A stretch of DNA of 64,000 nt from an uncultured Lachnospiraceae bacterium (lineage in GTDB: Bacteria; Bacillota; Clostridia; Lachnospirales; Lachnospiraceae), in the NCBI GenBank assembly GCA_902792005.1, contig CADAXW010000001.1:1-64000 (forward strand), read 5' to 3'. Made by a program: the position numbers and the translations under genes. This document shows positions 55,107 through 63,398 of the stretch, piece by piece (position 1 is the stretch's first letter; each line of letters opens with the position of its first letter). The notes below the pieces were generated by a model. The model was not told the origin of the DNA. It saw only the letters and a program-made list of their open reading frames with translations, and did not search any database.

Positions 55107-55320
55107 AAGCCTTCCCTCCGATGTGTCTGCGGATCAGAAGATATACGGCCCTGTAACCACTGAGGATACCAAGAATGATGAACAGCCACAGCAGCTTTGT
55201 TCCCAGATATTTATCCAGAAAAAAGCCAATAGCGAAGCAAAGACCGAAGGTCACCAGCATTGTGATCCCCACCTGGAGGATCAGAAACAGAGTTTCCATC
55301 ACATCCCGCTTCTCTTTCAT
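55015..55320 (-). CDS. AtpZ/AtpI-family small membrane protein
   Basis: 101 residues with two TM helices: LFLILQVGITMLVTFGLCFAI and LLWLFIILGILSGYRAVYLL, plus a charged Asp/Gly/Glu tail. This is the AtpZ-type gene that opens many Firmicutes atp operons and has been proposed to form a magnesium/calcium channel with AtpI. The last 92 bases overlap the next gene in another frame; this part encodes only the hydrophilic tail. It is the first gene after the operon promoter. Confidence 0.85.
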   Translation of the reverse strand: MKEKRDVMETLFLILQVGITMLVTFGLCFAIGFFLDKYLGTKLLWLFIILGILSGYRAVYLLIRRHIGGKAYERKEPEWAKKAFHPDDEDPQGSGSGEDPR

Positions 55321-55374
55321 GTCTCCGCCTTTCCCGGCATTTACACAGACAGCCGATAAAACCGCAACATTTGT

Positions 55375-55403
55375 ATTATAATATGCTTTAGGAAGAATCG
55401 CAA
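55375..55403 (-). promoter_or_regulatory. Promoter of the ATP synthase operon
   Basis: Minus strand TTGCGA (55403-55398), 17-base spacer, perfect TATAAT (55380-55375), 55 bases before the first start codon at 55320. Confidence 0.82.
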
Positions 55404-55415
55404 CTAAAAAAGGTT

Positions 55416-56258
55416 TTACAATTTCTCTGAGTTGTCGTCAAGAAAGCGCTCTACAACCTGGGCGATGCCGTCCTCCTCGTTGCTGGCGGTGATATAGTCC
55501 GCCGCCTGCTTAACCTCCTCTACCGCATTGCCCATGGCCACGCCAATCCCGGCAAACCGCACCATGGATATGTCGTTAAATGCGTCGCCGCAGCAGATGG
55601 TGTCTTCCCGCCTGAATCCAAGCGATGGCAGAACGGTTTCCAGCGTCGCAGCCTTATCGATACCGCAGGCCATGACCTCCACAAAGAAGGGCTCAGAACG
55701 AAGTACATTTGCCCGGTCTCCCAGGATCTCCTGAAGCTCCTTCATATAGCCCTCCGACTTCTCCGGATCCGCGCTGAGCAGTATCTTGTAAATGTCGAAG
55801 TTTACATAATCCAGGAAATTCTCCACATATCCGGTGACCAGTCCGTTGATCCTTGCCTCCCAGCGGATCCAGTCATCCAGCCTTCGTCCCGACAGAGACT
55901 GCGGCTCCTTTGTGAGATCCTGCTCGAAGGTCACGATACCCAGATCGTACTTCTCGGCGAAGTCATATACCACCGGAAGGATCTCCGGGGAAAGCTTCTT
56001 TTCATACAGGTCCTTTCCGGTGCGGCAGTCCTGCACCCTGGCCCCGTTAAAGGTCATGGTCAGGCCGCCAAGCTCCTCCAGGCGGAGCTCTTTTACGAAC
56101 CTCTCCACCCCCGGAGTGGGACGGCCGGACGCCAGCATGACACAGTGCCCTGCCTCATTTGCCCGGATCAGAGCCTCCCGGGTCTTCGGAGTGATCTTCT
56201 TTTCATTATTTACCAAAGTGCCGTCAATATCCAGCACCAGAAGCTTCTTTCTGTTCAT
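55416..56258 (-). CDS. HAD-superfamily Cof-type phosphatase
   Basis: 280 residues. The nucleophile Asp is in LLVLDIDGTLVNN, motif II in MLASGRPT, a Lys near 195-200 follows, and motif IV is CCGDAFNDISMVRFAG; the C2 cap lies between about 85 and 185. Cof-type enzymes hydrolyse sugar phosphates, pyridoxal phosphate or similar; the substrate is unknown. It follows the aminotransferase by 16 bases and likely shares its transcript. No hairpin follows the stop before the ATP operon promoter. Confidence 0.92.
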   Translation of the reverse strand: MNRKKLLVLDIDGTLVNNEKKITPKTREALIRANEAGHCVMLASGRPTPGVERFVKELRLEELGGLTMTFNGARVQDCRTGKDLYEKKLSPEILPVVYDFAEKYDLGIVTFEQDLTKEPQSLSGRRLDDWIRWEARINGLVTGYVENFLDYVNFDIYKILLSADPEKSEGYMKELQEILGDRANVLRSEPFFVEVMACGIDKAATLETVLPSLGFRREDTICCGDAFNDISMVRFAGIGVAMGNAVEEVKQAADYITASNEEDGIAQVVERFLDDNSEKL

Positions 56259-56274
56259 TTCGCTCTACTCACTC

Positions 56275-57495
56275 TCAGCAGATCTGCTGATAATCCCGGA
56301 AGAAGTCCTTCATCTCCTCCATGGCAGTCTTCAGGGTATCCAGTGCCGGAAGATATACGATCCGGAAATGATCCGGTGTCTCCCAGTGGAAGCCGCCGCC
56401 GTGAGTTACCAGGATCCCCTTCTTCTTCAGAAGATCCAGGGCAAAACGCTCATCATCCTTGATGTTGAACTTCTTCACATCCATTTTCGGGAAGATGTAG
56501 AAGGCAGCCTCCGGCTTCACGGCACTCATGCCCGGGATGTCATTGATGGCATTATAGATATACTCTCTCTGCTCATACACTCTTCCGCCGGGAACCAGCA
56601 TGGTATCGGTTTCCTCCAGAAGATCCAGGGCCGGTGCGATCAGTGACTGCGCCGGTACATTTGAACAAAGGCGCATGGAGGACAGCAGGTTGAGTCCCTC
56701 GATATAGCCCTTTGCATTGGATTTATCTCCGGAAATGGACATCCAGCCCACACGATAGCCTGCCATCAGATGGGACTTGGAAAGTCCGTTAAATGTGATG
56801 CAGAGGCAGTCCGGAGCCAGGCTCGCAATACTGGTATGCTTCTTGCCATCCATAACCAGGCGGTCATAGATCTCATCTGCGAAAATGATAAGATCATGCA
56901 TCTCCGCCAGCTTCACGATCTCCTTAAGAAGTGCCTCCGGATACAGCGCACCCGTGGGGTTGTTGGGGTTGATGATGACAATACCCTTTGTTCTGGGCGT
57001 GATCTTCCGCCGGATATCCTCAATATCCGGATACCAGCCTGCCTGCTCATCACAGATATAATGTACCGCAGTTCCGCCCGCCAGTGTGACAGATGCCGTC
57101 CACAGCGGATAATCCGGTGCCGGCACCAGAACCTCATCGCCGTAATCCAGGAGTCCCTGCATACAGAGGGTGATCAGCTCGCTGACGCCGTTTCCGGTAT
57201 AAACATCATTTACGGAAACACCATGGATCCCCTTCTTCTCGTCATACTTTACGATGGCCTCTCTGGCGCTGAGCAGACCCTTGGAATCAGAATATCCTTC
57301 TGTTTCCGTGAGCATGTCAGCCATATGCTCCACCAGTGATCCCGGAGCGCGGAAGCCAAAGGGAGCCGGGTTGCCGATGTTCAGCTTCAGGATCTTCTCC
57401 CCCGCCTCCTGCATGCGGTTCGCCTCATCCATGACCGGACCGCGGATATCATAACAAACATTATTCAGTTTTAAGGACTTTTCAAATACTCTCAT
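56275..57495 (-). CDS. Alanine-type PLP aminotransferase
   Basis: 406 residues, class I aminotransferase. Features include LNIGNPAPFGF, YSDSKGLLSAREAI, the PNNPTGALY loop, DEIYDRL, and the cofactor Lys in FNGLSKSHLMAGYRVGW. It matches the AlaA/AlaT group, which exchanges amino groups between glutamate/pyruvate and related acids. Start at 57495 has GGAGAGGA upstream; the extension to 57522 overlaps the REP element and is rejected. It is in one unit with the HAD gene. Confidence 0.9.
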   Translation of the reverse strand: MRVFEKSLKLNNVCYDIRGPVMDEANRMQEAGEKILKLNIGNPAPFGFRAPGSLVEHMADMLTETEGYSDSKGLLSAREAIVKYDEKKGIHGVSVNDVYTGNGVSELITLCMQGLLDYGDEVLVPAPDYPLWTASVTLAGGTAVHYICDEQAGWYPDIEDIRRKITPRTKGIVIINPNNPTGALYPEALLKEIVKLAEMHDLIIFADEIYDRLVMDGKKHTSIASLAPDCLCITFNGLSKSHLMAGYRVGWMSISGDKSNAKGYIEGLNLLSSMRLCSNVPAQSLIAPALDLLEETDTMLVPGGRVYEQREYIYNAINDIPGMSAVKPEAAFYIFPKMDVKKFNIKDDERFALDLLKKKGILVTHGGGFHWETPDHFRIVYLPALDTLKTAMEEMKDFFRDYQQIC

Positions 57496-57521
57496 ACTCT
57501 TCCTCTCCCTGTTTTTTTCCA

Positions 57522-57564
57522 AAAGAGCGTGACAAAGGGGACTGTCCCCGTTGTCACGCTCTTT
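57522..57564. repeat. Single REP palindrome, likely also a terminator
   Basis: Hairpin with arms AAAGAGCGTGACAA (57522-57535) and TTGTCACGCTCTTT (57551-57564) around GGGGACTGTCCCC. The 29-nt core 57529-57557 belongs to the same family as the doublet at 33046-33123. It begins 5 bases past the lipoprotein stop codon. Confidence 0.9.
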
Positions 57565-57569
57565 GGGTC

Positions 57570-57956
57570 TTACTGCTTTACAAGCTCATAGCTGGAGTAT
57601 TTCTCCTTCAGTGACAGCTTGTTGCCGTCCAGAACATAGTCATATTCCTTCTCGTTGTCCCATGCATCGATCTTTACCTTCAGCTTCTTGTTAGCCTCAT
57701 CCAGAGTGTAGGTTCCCTCACCCTTGAAGCCTGTGGTCTCGCCGACCAGGGTAGCCTTGCCGCCATCGAAGGTCCATGTCCAGTTACCGTTTACCTCGTC
57801 GGTCTGCTTCCAGGTACCTGTGACTGCGTCCGTAGAGGCGCTGCCGCCGTCGCTCGCGCTGTCACCGTCCTTCTTGTCTCCACATGCTGCAAGTGCTGTC
57901 ATCAGCATGATCATGCAGAGCAGAACGACAAGTTTCTTTGTTACTTTCTTCATCAT
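57570..57956 (-). CDS. Small lipoprotein of unknown function
   Basis: 128 residues. The signal ends in a lipobox (TALAAC, Cys near 25). After a Asp/Ser/Gly linker (30-45), an 80-residue beta-rich domain begins with VTGTWKQTDEVNGNWTW and includes GEGTYTLDEANKKLKV, similar in style to lipocalin-like stress lipoproteins (Lipocalin_5/DUF5640 type) of clostridia. No function is recognised. It has a consensus promoter and GGAGG before ATG; two adjacent ATGs (57956, 57953) are both possible. Confidence 0.8.
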   Translation of the reverse strand: MMKKVTKKLVVLLCMIMLMTALAACGDKKDGDSASDGGSASTDAVTGTWKQTDEVNGNWTWTFDGGKATLVGETTGFKGEGTYTLDEANKKLKVKIDAWDNEKEYDYVLDGNKLSLKEKYSSYELVKQ

Positions 57957-58002
57957 CCTTTACCTCCACTTAAATATTGTGAAACAACATTTACAGTGAA
58001 GA

Positions 58003-58031
58003 ATTATATGCGACCGATATTGACATGTCAA
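58003..58031 (-). promoter_or_regulatory. Consensus promoter of the small lipoprotein
   Basis: Minus strand TTGACA (58031-58026), 17 bases, TATAAT (58008-58003): a perfect match to the housekeeping consensus, predicting strong expression. The first part, TTGACATGTCAA, is itself a 12-base palindrome that could be an operator. Confidence 0.9.
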
Positions 58032-58052
58032 CCCTAAGTACTGTGACCCTGT

Positions 58053-59129
58053 CTACTCACCTGTGGACTCGGCCGGTGCCTCCGTGGTCTTTGTTTCTGT
58101 CGCTGTGGTCGTTGGCGTGGTCTTCTTTACCTCGCTGCCGGACCCGGAATCTGTTGTTCCCACCTCCAGCATTACCTGTGCGGCATCATCTCCTACAATG
58201 GTTGTGGGAAGCTTGCCGTCCCAGGTCTCATAGTACTTATGACGAAGCACGTTGCTGTCGATGGACTGTGACAGCTTCCGGTTTGCCTCGGCCTCAGCCT
58301 CTGCCGCGATGATCTTTGCCTTACCTTCTGCTTCTGCCTGTGTCTTTCGAACCGTTGCGTCAGCCTCGGCCTTCTCGATATTCTTCTTGTTCTCGATCTG
58401 CTGTGTTTCGTAATCGATCTGCGCCTGCTGCTTCTTGGCGATCTTCTGATCATATTCCTCATCAAACTTTGCATCGGAAATGACCACCTTATTCACATAT
58501 ACCACCTGCTGACCATACTTCTCATCCAGGGACTTCTGGATATTCTCCTTGGCAATGGGCTCAAGGATGCTTCGGTTTGTACAGTCAACGGGAGAAAGTG
58601 TCTTGGATGAGGTCTTGATGGCAGATGCCACCAGAGACTCATTCACCAGACCCTGTTCATAGTTCGTTACATTTGCGTAGATCCATGCGGACTTCTCCGG
58701 ATTGATCTGATAGGTCACGGTGATCCCCTGGAATGTTACCTCGTTACGCTCGCTGGTCTCTGAGGTGATGGGGCTTTCGAACTTGATATCCTGCTGCTTG
58801 TTGTTCACGGTGACGATCTGCTGGATCACCGGCAGATGGAAATTGAAGCCGTGAGGCAGGGTGTTCTGCTCTACCTGTCCGAAGGTCACCCGCACGCCGG
58901 TATATCCGGTGGGAATGATGGTGAAGGAAAGGGAGAAGATCACACAGATGACACCGATGGATGCCAGGACTGCGGTCAGTACCTTGTAGCTCTTTCCGCC
59001 AACCTCGATCACAGTTTCATCTCCATCCTTCTTCTGTTTGTTCATAGAAGAGAGGGTGGACTTTACACCCAGAGCGATGGCAGCAATGAGGAACACTACT
59101 CCCACTCCTGCAATGATAATGTTTAACAT
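58053..59129 (-). CDS. SPFH/Band-7 (prohibitin-like) membrane protein
   Basis: 358 residues. Two N-terminal TM helices (about 3-22 and 48-70) are followed by the SPFH domain (72-240: PTGYTGVRVTFGQVEQNTLPHGFNF cut short here as PTGYTGVRVTFG) and an Ala/Glu/Lys coiled coil (235-310). The Thr-rich C-terminal tail (320-358) is probably disordered. Such proteins form membrane cages around proteases like FtsH or organise lipid domains. It lies 26 bases after the transglutaminase-like gene. AAGGAGG precedes the ATG. Confidence 0.9.
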   Translation of the reverse strand: MLNIIIAGVGVVFLIAAIALGVKSTLSSMNKQKKDGDETVIEVGGKSYKVLTAVLASIGVICVIFSLSFTIIPTGYTGVRVTFGQVEQNTLPHGFNFHLPVIQQIVTVNNKQQDIKFESPITSETSERNEVTFQGITVTYQINPEKSAWIYANVTNYEQGLVNESLVASAIKTSSKTLSPVDCTNRSILEPIAKENIQKSLDEKYGQQVVYVNKVVISDAKFDEEYDQKIAKKQQAQIDYETQQIENKKNIEKAEADATVRKTQAEAEGKAKIIAAEAEAEANRKLSQSIDSNVLRHKYYETWDGKLPTTIVGDDAAQVMLEVGTTDSGSGSEVKKTTPTTTATETKTTEAPAESTGE

Positions 59130-59155
59130 GTTTTTGCCTCCTTGTTACATATTGA

Positions 59156-60457
59156 TCAATTCTGCTCAGTCCTTGTCATATAATAATCTCCTTTTTTATA
59201 CACCACCTTTGCCGGACTGACAAGTGGGGTGGCAGGATAGTCGGTATAATTATGTATATAATAATTCGGACGGACCGTATAGGAAAACCAGTCCAGCTCT
59301 TCATCCGTCGCCAGGAAATTCACCTGCTGATGCATATAAACGGGAGACGGATCCATATGATACCAGGACTTTCCGATCCTCACCATCAGCCAGTAATGCT
59401 GCCCCGGTCCGGGATCTCTGTGAAGAAACAGAACCTCAAAGCCTGCATGCTCCAGCAGCCGCTTGCAGGTCACCGCATGGGTGAAGCAGTCGCCCGACTC
59501 TCCCCTGAGTCCTGCCAGAGACTCCTCCACTTCATCTCTGGGGGTCCTGGTATTATTCCATGGGATACTCTTTCGTACCCACCGGAAAATGGCGAAGGCC
59601 TTATCGATCTCATCCATGGTGGGTGAGATAAGCGCCGCCAGTGTCTCATCTGCCAGACGGTCTGCCTCCAGCATATCGTAGTAATTGTCCGGCAGGTCTG
59701 CCACTGTGATCCTTACCGTCTCTCTGCTTACTCTTCCGAACTTGTCCGTAGCCGTATAGGTCACAGGATAAACTCCGGCATGATCCAGATCCACCGATGC
59801 ACTGTCGATCTCCAGCTGAGGATTCGTGTCCTGATCCGCAGTCACCGTCACTCCGTTCCGGTAGGAGATGGTTTCTCCCACATATACCATCTGATCCAGC
59901 ATGCCGCGGATCTCCGGTTTTTTCTCCGGATCATAGACCGAAAGCTTCGGCGTCAGAATGGTCTGATTTCCGCCGGCATCCTCCAGCACCACCCGCACCG
60001 TTCGGGTTCCTTCCTCCGTCATATCCGGATCGGAATAAAAATACTTATTCACCGGAGTCACATCCTCTGCGGAGACAACGAAATCATCCACGGTGACTTC
60101 TTCTCCCACCTTCCGGATCACATCTCTTGCTTCTCCCTTGGGAGGGACAGAATCACGGATAAACAGTGTCACGCTCTTCGTTATGGGGCCCCAGTGAAAC
60201 TCCACAGGATAAACCCCAAGCTGCACGGAGGTCAGCTTTCCGATGTCGGTATCCATCACAACAGAGTCCCAGGGATCCTCCATGAAGTCCTCCCGGGTGG
60301 GCATGGCTTCTCCGGCCTCAACGGTCACAACGGACCGTATATTCTCCTGAAAGCGCATAACAAGAAGCCCTCCTCCCACAACTGCTGCGAGCAGCAGGAA
60401 GAGGACCCCGAGAAGGATCCATTTCCAGATCTTTTTTCTTCTTTTTTCCCGTGCCAT
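59156..60457 (-). CDS. Membrane-anchored transglutaminase-like protein with Ig-like domains
   Basis: 433 residues. An N-terminal Arg/Lys stretch and TM (about 12-33) anchor it outside. Two Ig-like beta domains follow (about 35-180 and 185-255, the second in DUF5011 style: YVGETISYRNGVTV, AGVYPVTYTATDKFG). The transglutaminase-like core is at 265-400, with Cys in SGDCFTHAVTC, His in GQHYWLMV and Asp in WYHMDPSP. It is likely a surface cysteine protease or cross-linker. It lies between a WYL regulator and the SPFH gene on the same strand. Confidence 0.85.
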   Translation of the reverse strand: MAREKRRKKIWKWILLGVLFLLLAAVVGGGLLVMRFQENIRSVVTVEAGEAMPTREDFMEDPWDSVVMDTDIGKLTSVQLGVYPVEFHWGPITKSVTLFIRDSVPPKGEARDVIRKVGEEVTVDDFVVSAEDVTPVNKYFYSDPDMTEEGTRTVRVVLEDAGGNQTILTPKLSVYDPEKKPEIRGMLDQMVYVGETISYRNGVTVTADQDTNPQLEIDSASVDLDHAGVYPVTYTATDKFGRVSRETVRITVADLPDNYYDMLEADRLADETLAALISPTMDEIDKAFAIFRWVRKSIPWNNTRTPRDEVEESLAGLRGESGDCFTHAVTCKRLLEHAGFEVLFLHRDPGPGQHYWLMVRIGKSWYHMDPSPVYMHQQVNFLATDEELDWFSYTVRPNYYIHNYTDYPATPLVSPAKVVYKKGDYYMTRTEQN

Positions 60458-60491
60458 GTCACTTGTTCTTCTTATCGTTTATATGATTTTT

Positions 60492-60517
60492 ACGTATAAT
60501 ACGTTTTATTCGTATTA
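60492..60517. promoter_or_regulatory. Nested palindromes between WYL and transglutaminase-like genes
   Basis: ACGTATAATACGT (60492-60504) is an odd palindrome, and TAATACG (60497-60503) pairs with CGTATTA (60511-60517). The position, right after the WYL gene, suits an operator or a processing hairpin. No direct evidence for either. Confidence 0.4.
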
Positions 60518-61510
60518 TTCGTTTTTTTCGTAATTCGTACCATTCTTCTCCAGAAGAAGGCGCATCCGATCCCTCGCCGATTCCGGTGACTCTATGACCA
60601 CATCTCCGCCAAGAGCTACAACCCAGCCGAGGAACTGGTCACTGATAACCACGGTCACTTTGGTTCTGAAATGTTCGTCATCCACCTTCTGCAGTAAAAT
60701 ATCCGTTCCGAAGTGATCTACGACTACATTTGCGATCTCATTTTTACAGAGGAGTGTGACCCGTTCTTCCTTCCCACGGAACATACGGAAGTGCTTTCTT
60801 GTATAGAATTCCTTATCCTCCTGCTGAAACCTCTTGCGGCCTTCCCTCGGCCTGTCCGTTTCAACCGTCTTCAGCATTTTATCCACGCGAAAGTGTTTGA
60901 TATCACTCACTTCGGCGTCATAGCCCACCAGATAATAGTTCTCATTATCCCAGACAAGAGCCCAGGGACTGATGTCATAGATCTTCCCGCCATGCCTCAG
61001 TTCCTTTTCGCCCTTTGCGTTCCAGCTGAAGTACTGAAATGTGATCCTGCGATCATTCGCGATGGCGCTCTGTATGACATCCACCGTGTAAAAGGCACTT
61101 GTGTTCATGTTCTTTACACGACCCGACACATATACCGTGCGGTCCAGCACCCTTGCATCATAGTCGCTGAGCATATGTTCCATCTTTCCGATCAGTTCCT
61201 TCGACTTTTTCGCGGTGATGAATTTGGAGGATGCAATGGCATCAACGATCATTTTGACCTCCGCAGCCTCGAACTCTCTGGAACCGCAGAAGTAATAGGT
61301 TTTGCTTCCCTTTTGTTCCTTGATGATCTCGATCCCATAATCAGAAAGCAGCTCAAAATCGTCATAGATCGTCTTCCGCGTCGCCTCGATGTCATAATAC
61401 TCCAGTTTCGTTATGATCTCCGGCATGGTCAGCGGATGATTCTCATCTGTCTGCTCCTGCATGATCTTCGCAAGATAAAGCATCTTCAGCTTTTGATTTC
61501 TCCCCTTCAT
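60515..61510 (-). CDS. WYL-domain transcriptional regulator
   Basis: 331 residues. An N-terminal winged HTH (about 5-65: PEIITKLEYYDIEATRKTIY), then the WYL domain (about 130-230: TVDVIQSAIANDRRITFQYF, SPWALVWDNENYYLVGYD) and a C-terminal WCX extension (245-325). WYL proteins sense nucleic-acid or nucleotide ligands and regulate diverse genes, including defence and DNA damage; no defence genes are adjacent here. The start at 61510 has GGGGGA 8 bases upstream. It may control its own downstream genes. Confidence 0.88.
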   Translation of the reverse strand: MKGRNQKLKMLYLAKIMQEQTDENHPLTMPEIITKLEYYDIEATRKTIYDDFELLSDYGIEIIKEQKGSKTYYFCGSREFEAAEVKMIVDAIASSKFITAKKSKELIGKMEHMLSDYDARVLDRTVYVSGRVKNMNTSAFYTVDVIQSAIANDRRITFQYFSWNAKGEKELRHGGKIYDISPWALVWDNENYYLVGYDAEVSDIKHFRVDKMLKTVETDRPREGRKRFQQEDKEFYTRKHFRMFRGKEERVTLLCKNEIANVVVDHFGTDILLQKVDDEHFRTKVTVVISDQFLGWVVALGGDVVIESPESARDRMRLLLEKNGTNYEKNE

Positions 61511-61551
61511 ACTGTCGTCCCCCATTTTCAGCGTCAAAGATCAACGGAGAT

Positions 61552-61560
61552 ATTTTATCA
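61552..61560 (-). promoter_or_regulatory. Extended -10 promoter of the WYL gene
   Basis: Minus strand TGATAAAAT (61560-61552), 42 bases before the start at 61510; the -35 is weak. The rest of 61511-61628 shows no other structure. Confidence 0.45.
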
Positions 61561-61628
61561 CAAAAGGAAGGAGAAAGAAAGCATGTGTGCAAAGACATGA
61601 ATGGGACAGGATAAGGAACGGAACGGGA

Positions 61629-62639
61629 TCAGTCCTTTGAGATCACGATCTTTCCATCCACCACCTCGATCTTCACACGGTTTCCTTCAATGCCTACCTC
61701 TTCCCGAATCTCCTTCGAAAGCTGCAGACGACCGGCACGGTCCATGATCACATACTCCTCATGGGTTTCATCCACATGGGATGCAGCCTCCTCATCGGAT
61801 GTAGCTTCCGGTGCGGCACCTGCCGCTGCAAAGAGGGATCCTTCTGCCAGCGAATCCACACTGCGGCTGGCAAGCTCATCGATCTTCTTCTTGATGGCAT
61901 CCTTAATGACACGCTCGCTGCTGATCTTTCCGTCGGAGATCATGACCACACGGTCCACCTTGTCTGCCAGCTTCAGATCGTGGGTTACAATGATGACCGT
62001 CACGCCCTTTTCCCGGTTCAACTTCCGGAACAGATCCTGGATCATGGCGGAGGTCTTTGTGTCCACCGCACCGGTGGGCTCATCCGCCAGTAGAAGATCC
62101 GGCTCATTCATCAGCGCCAGCGCGATGGCAACTCTCTGCTGCTCACCGCCGGACATCATCTGGGGATAGCTGTCCGCCCGATGCTCCATTCCAACCTGAC
62201 GCAGCTTCTCCAGAGCCTTCTCCCGCTTCTCCTTCCTGGACAGCTTCGAGAACATCAGGGGCATTTCCACATTCTGAACCGCCGTCAGATAGGGAAGGAG
62301 ATTCTCCGCACTCTTCTGCCAGATAAAGCCCACCCGCTTTTCACGGTACTCGTTCATCTGCTTCTCCGTAAGCTCCGCCAGGCTGATTCCGTCAAATGTG
62401 ATCCTGCCTGCACTGGGTCGCTCCAGTCCGCCGATGATGTTCAGCAGCGTGGACTTTCCGCTTCCGGACTTACCGATGATGGCAGTCAGCTCCCCCCGCT
62501 CAATGGTCAGATCCAGTCCCTGCAGCGCCATAACCTCCAGATCCTCTGTTTTGTAGATCTTCACCAGGCCGTCGCAGTCGATCAGCACATTGGATGCCGG
62601 TTCCTGTTCGATTGTATTTTCATCCATGAGTTCTGCCAT
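61629..62639 (-). CDS. ABC transporter ATPase with C-terminal AbrB-like domain
   Basis: 336 residues. Residues 15-240 are a MacB/LolD-type ATPase: Walker A GKSGSGKST, Q-loop WQKSAENLL, signature MSGGEQQRVAIA, Walker B LLADEPTGAVD, switch VTHD. After a linker (about 245-295) the last 37 residues read like a SpoVT/AbrB swapped-hairpin motif (MDRAGRLQLSKEIREEVGI, then VDGKIVISKD). This domain normally binds DNA as a dimer. The fusion could dimerise the ATPase or couple transport to gene control (inference). AAGGAG lies 10 bases before the ATG. Confidence 0.88.
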   Translation of the reverse strand: MAELMDENTIEQEPASNVLIDCDGLVKIYKTEDLEVMALQGLDLTIERGELTAIIGKSGSGKSTLLNIIGGLERPSAGRITFDGISLAELTEKQMNEYREKRVGFIWQKSAENLLPYLTAVQNVEMPLMFSKLSRKEKREKALEKLRQVGMEHRADSYPQMMSGGEQQRVAIALALMNEPDLLLADEPTGAVDTKTSAMIQDLFRKLNREKGVTVIIVTHDLKLADKVDRVVMISDGKISSERVIKDAIKKKIDELASRSVDSLAEGSLFAAAGAAPEATSDEEAASHVDETHEEYVIMDRAGRLQLSKEIREEVGIEGNRVKIEVVDGKIVISKD

Positions 62640-62657
62640 AGCAGCTGGTCTCCTTCT

Positions 62658-62693
62658 CTATTCCTGTTTCTACTCCTGTTTCTATCCCTGTAT
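62658..62693. repeat. Three 12-bp imperfect repeats between two ABC ATPase genes
   Basis: CTATTCCTGTTT, CTACTCCTGTTT and CTATCCCTGTAT follow in tandem across the stop codon of the upstream ATPase gene. They are probably slippage products. Confidence 0.7.
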
Positions 62694-63395
62694 CATGCCG
62701 TCTTCGATCTCGTAAACCACATCGCCCAGCTCCATCAGACCGGGATCGTGGGTTGTCATCACGATGGTGATCCCTTCCCTTTCCGCCAGGTCCTTGAAGA
62801 TCTGTGTTACCGTGAGTCCGGCTGCGGTATCCAGCGCGCCGGTGGGCTCATCCGCGAAGATGATCTCCGGGCGGTGCGCCATGGCTCTTGCAATGGCAAC
62901 TCTCTGCTGCTCCCCGCCGGACAGCTGATTCGGCAAATGTCCCATACGTTCTGCCAGTCCCACAGAGGCCAGGGATTCCCGGATCCGCTCATCCCGGTTT
63001 CCCGTATAGCCGGCAGTGCGAAGGCCAAAGTCTACATTTTCGTAAGCCGTCATAATGGGGATCAGCGCCACCGACTGGAACACAAATCCCATATGATACC
63101 GGCGAAGCCGGTCCCGATCCGCATCCTTCAGCTGGGAATACCGGATCATTCCATCCTCTGCCAGCCCCTTCAATCCGTCATTCTCCCGCGGACGGGGATG
63201 AAAGTATACCTCTCCCTCCGTGGGCCGGTCCAGCGCACTGATGATGTTCAGCAGCGTGGTCTTTCCGGAACCGGAACGTCCTTTGATAATGATCAGCCTG
63301 CCCTGGGGGAGGCTGACGTCGATGCCGTGCAGCACCTGCAGCTCGCCTCCGCCCACCGGGAAGGATCTTTTTATTCCTTCGGTTGTAAGTATCAT
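62682..63395 (-). CDS. ABC transporter ATPase (MacB/LolD type)
   Basis: 237 residues with all motifs: GRSGSGKTT, Q-loop in GFVFQSVALIPIMTAYENV, LSGGEQQRVAIARA, IIFADEPTGALD and MTTHD. It is a stand-alone ATPase of the kind paired with FtsX-type permeases that move lipoproteins, peptides or antibiotics. Its start is 3 bases after the permease stop codon. The second ATPase follows 42 bases on. Confidence 0.94.
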   Translation of the reverse strand: MILTTEGIKRSFPVGGGELQVLHGIDVSLPQGRLIIIKGRSGSGKTTLLNIISALDRPTEGEVYFHPRPRENDGLKGLAEDGMIRYSQLKDADRDRLRRYHMGFVFQSVALIPIMTAYENVDFGLRTAGYTGNRDERIRESLASVGLAERMGHLPNQLSGGEQQRVAIARAMAHRPEIIFADEPTGALDTAAGLTVTQIFKDLAEREGITIVMTTHDPGLMELGDVVYEIEDGMIQG

Positions 63396-63398
63396 ACC

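Noticed and set aside
60515..61510. WYL regulator as marker of a defence island
   Set aside because: Neighbours are a transglutaminase-like protein, an SPFH protein and an ABC exporter; no nuclease, helicase or other defence gene is present.
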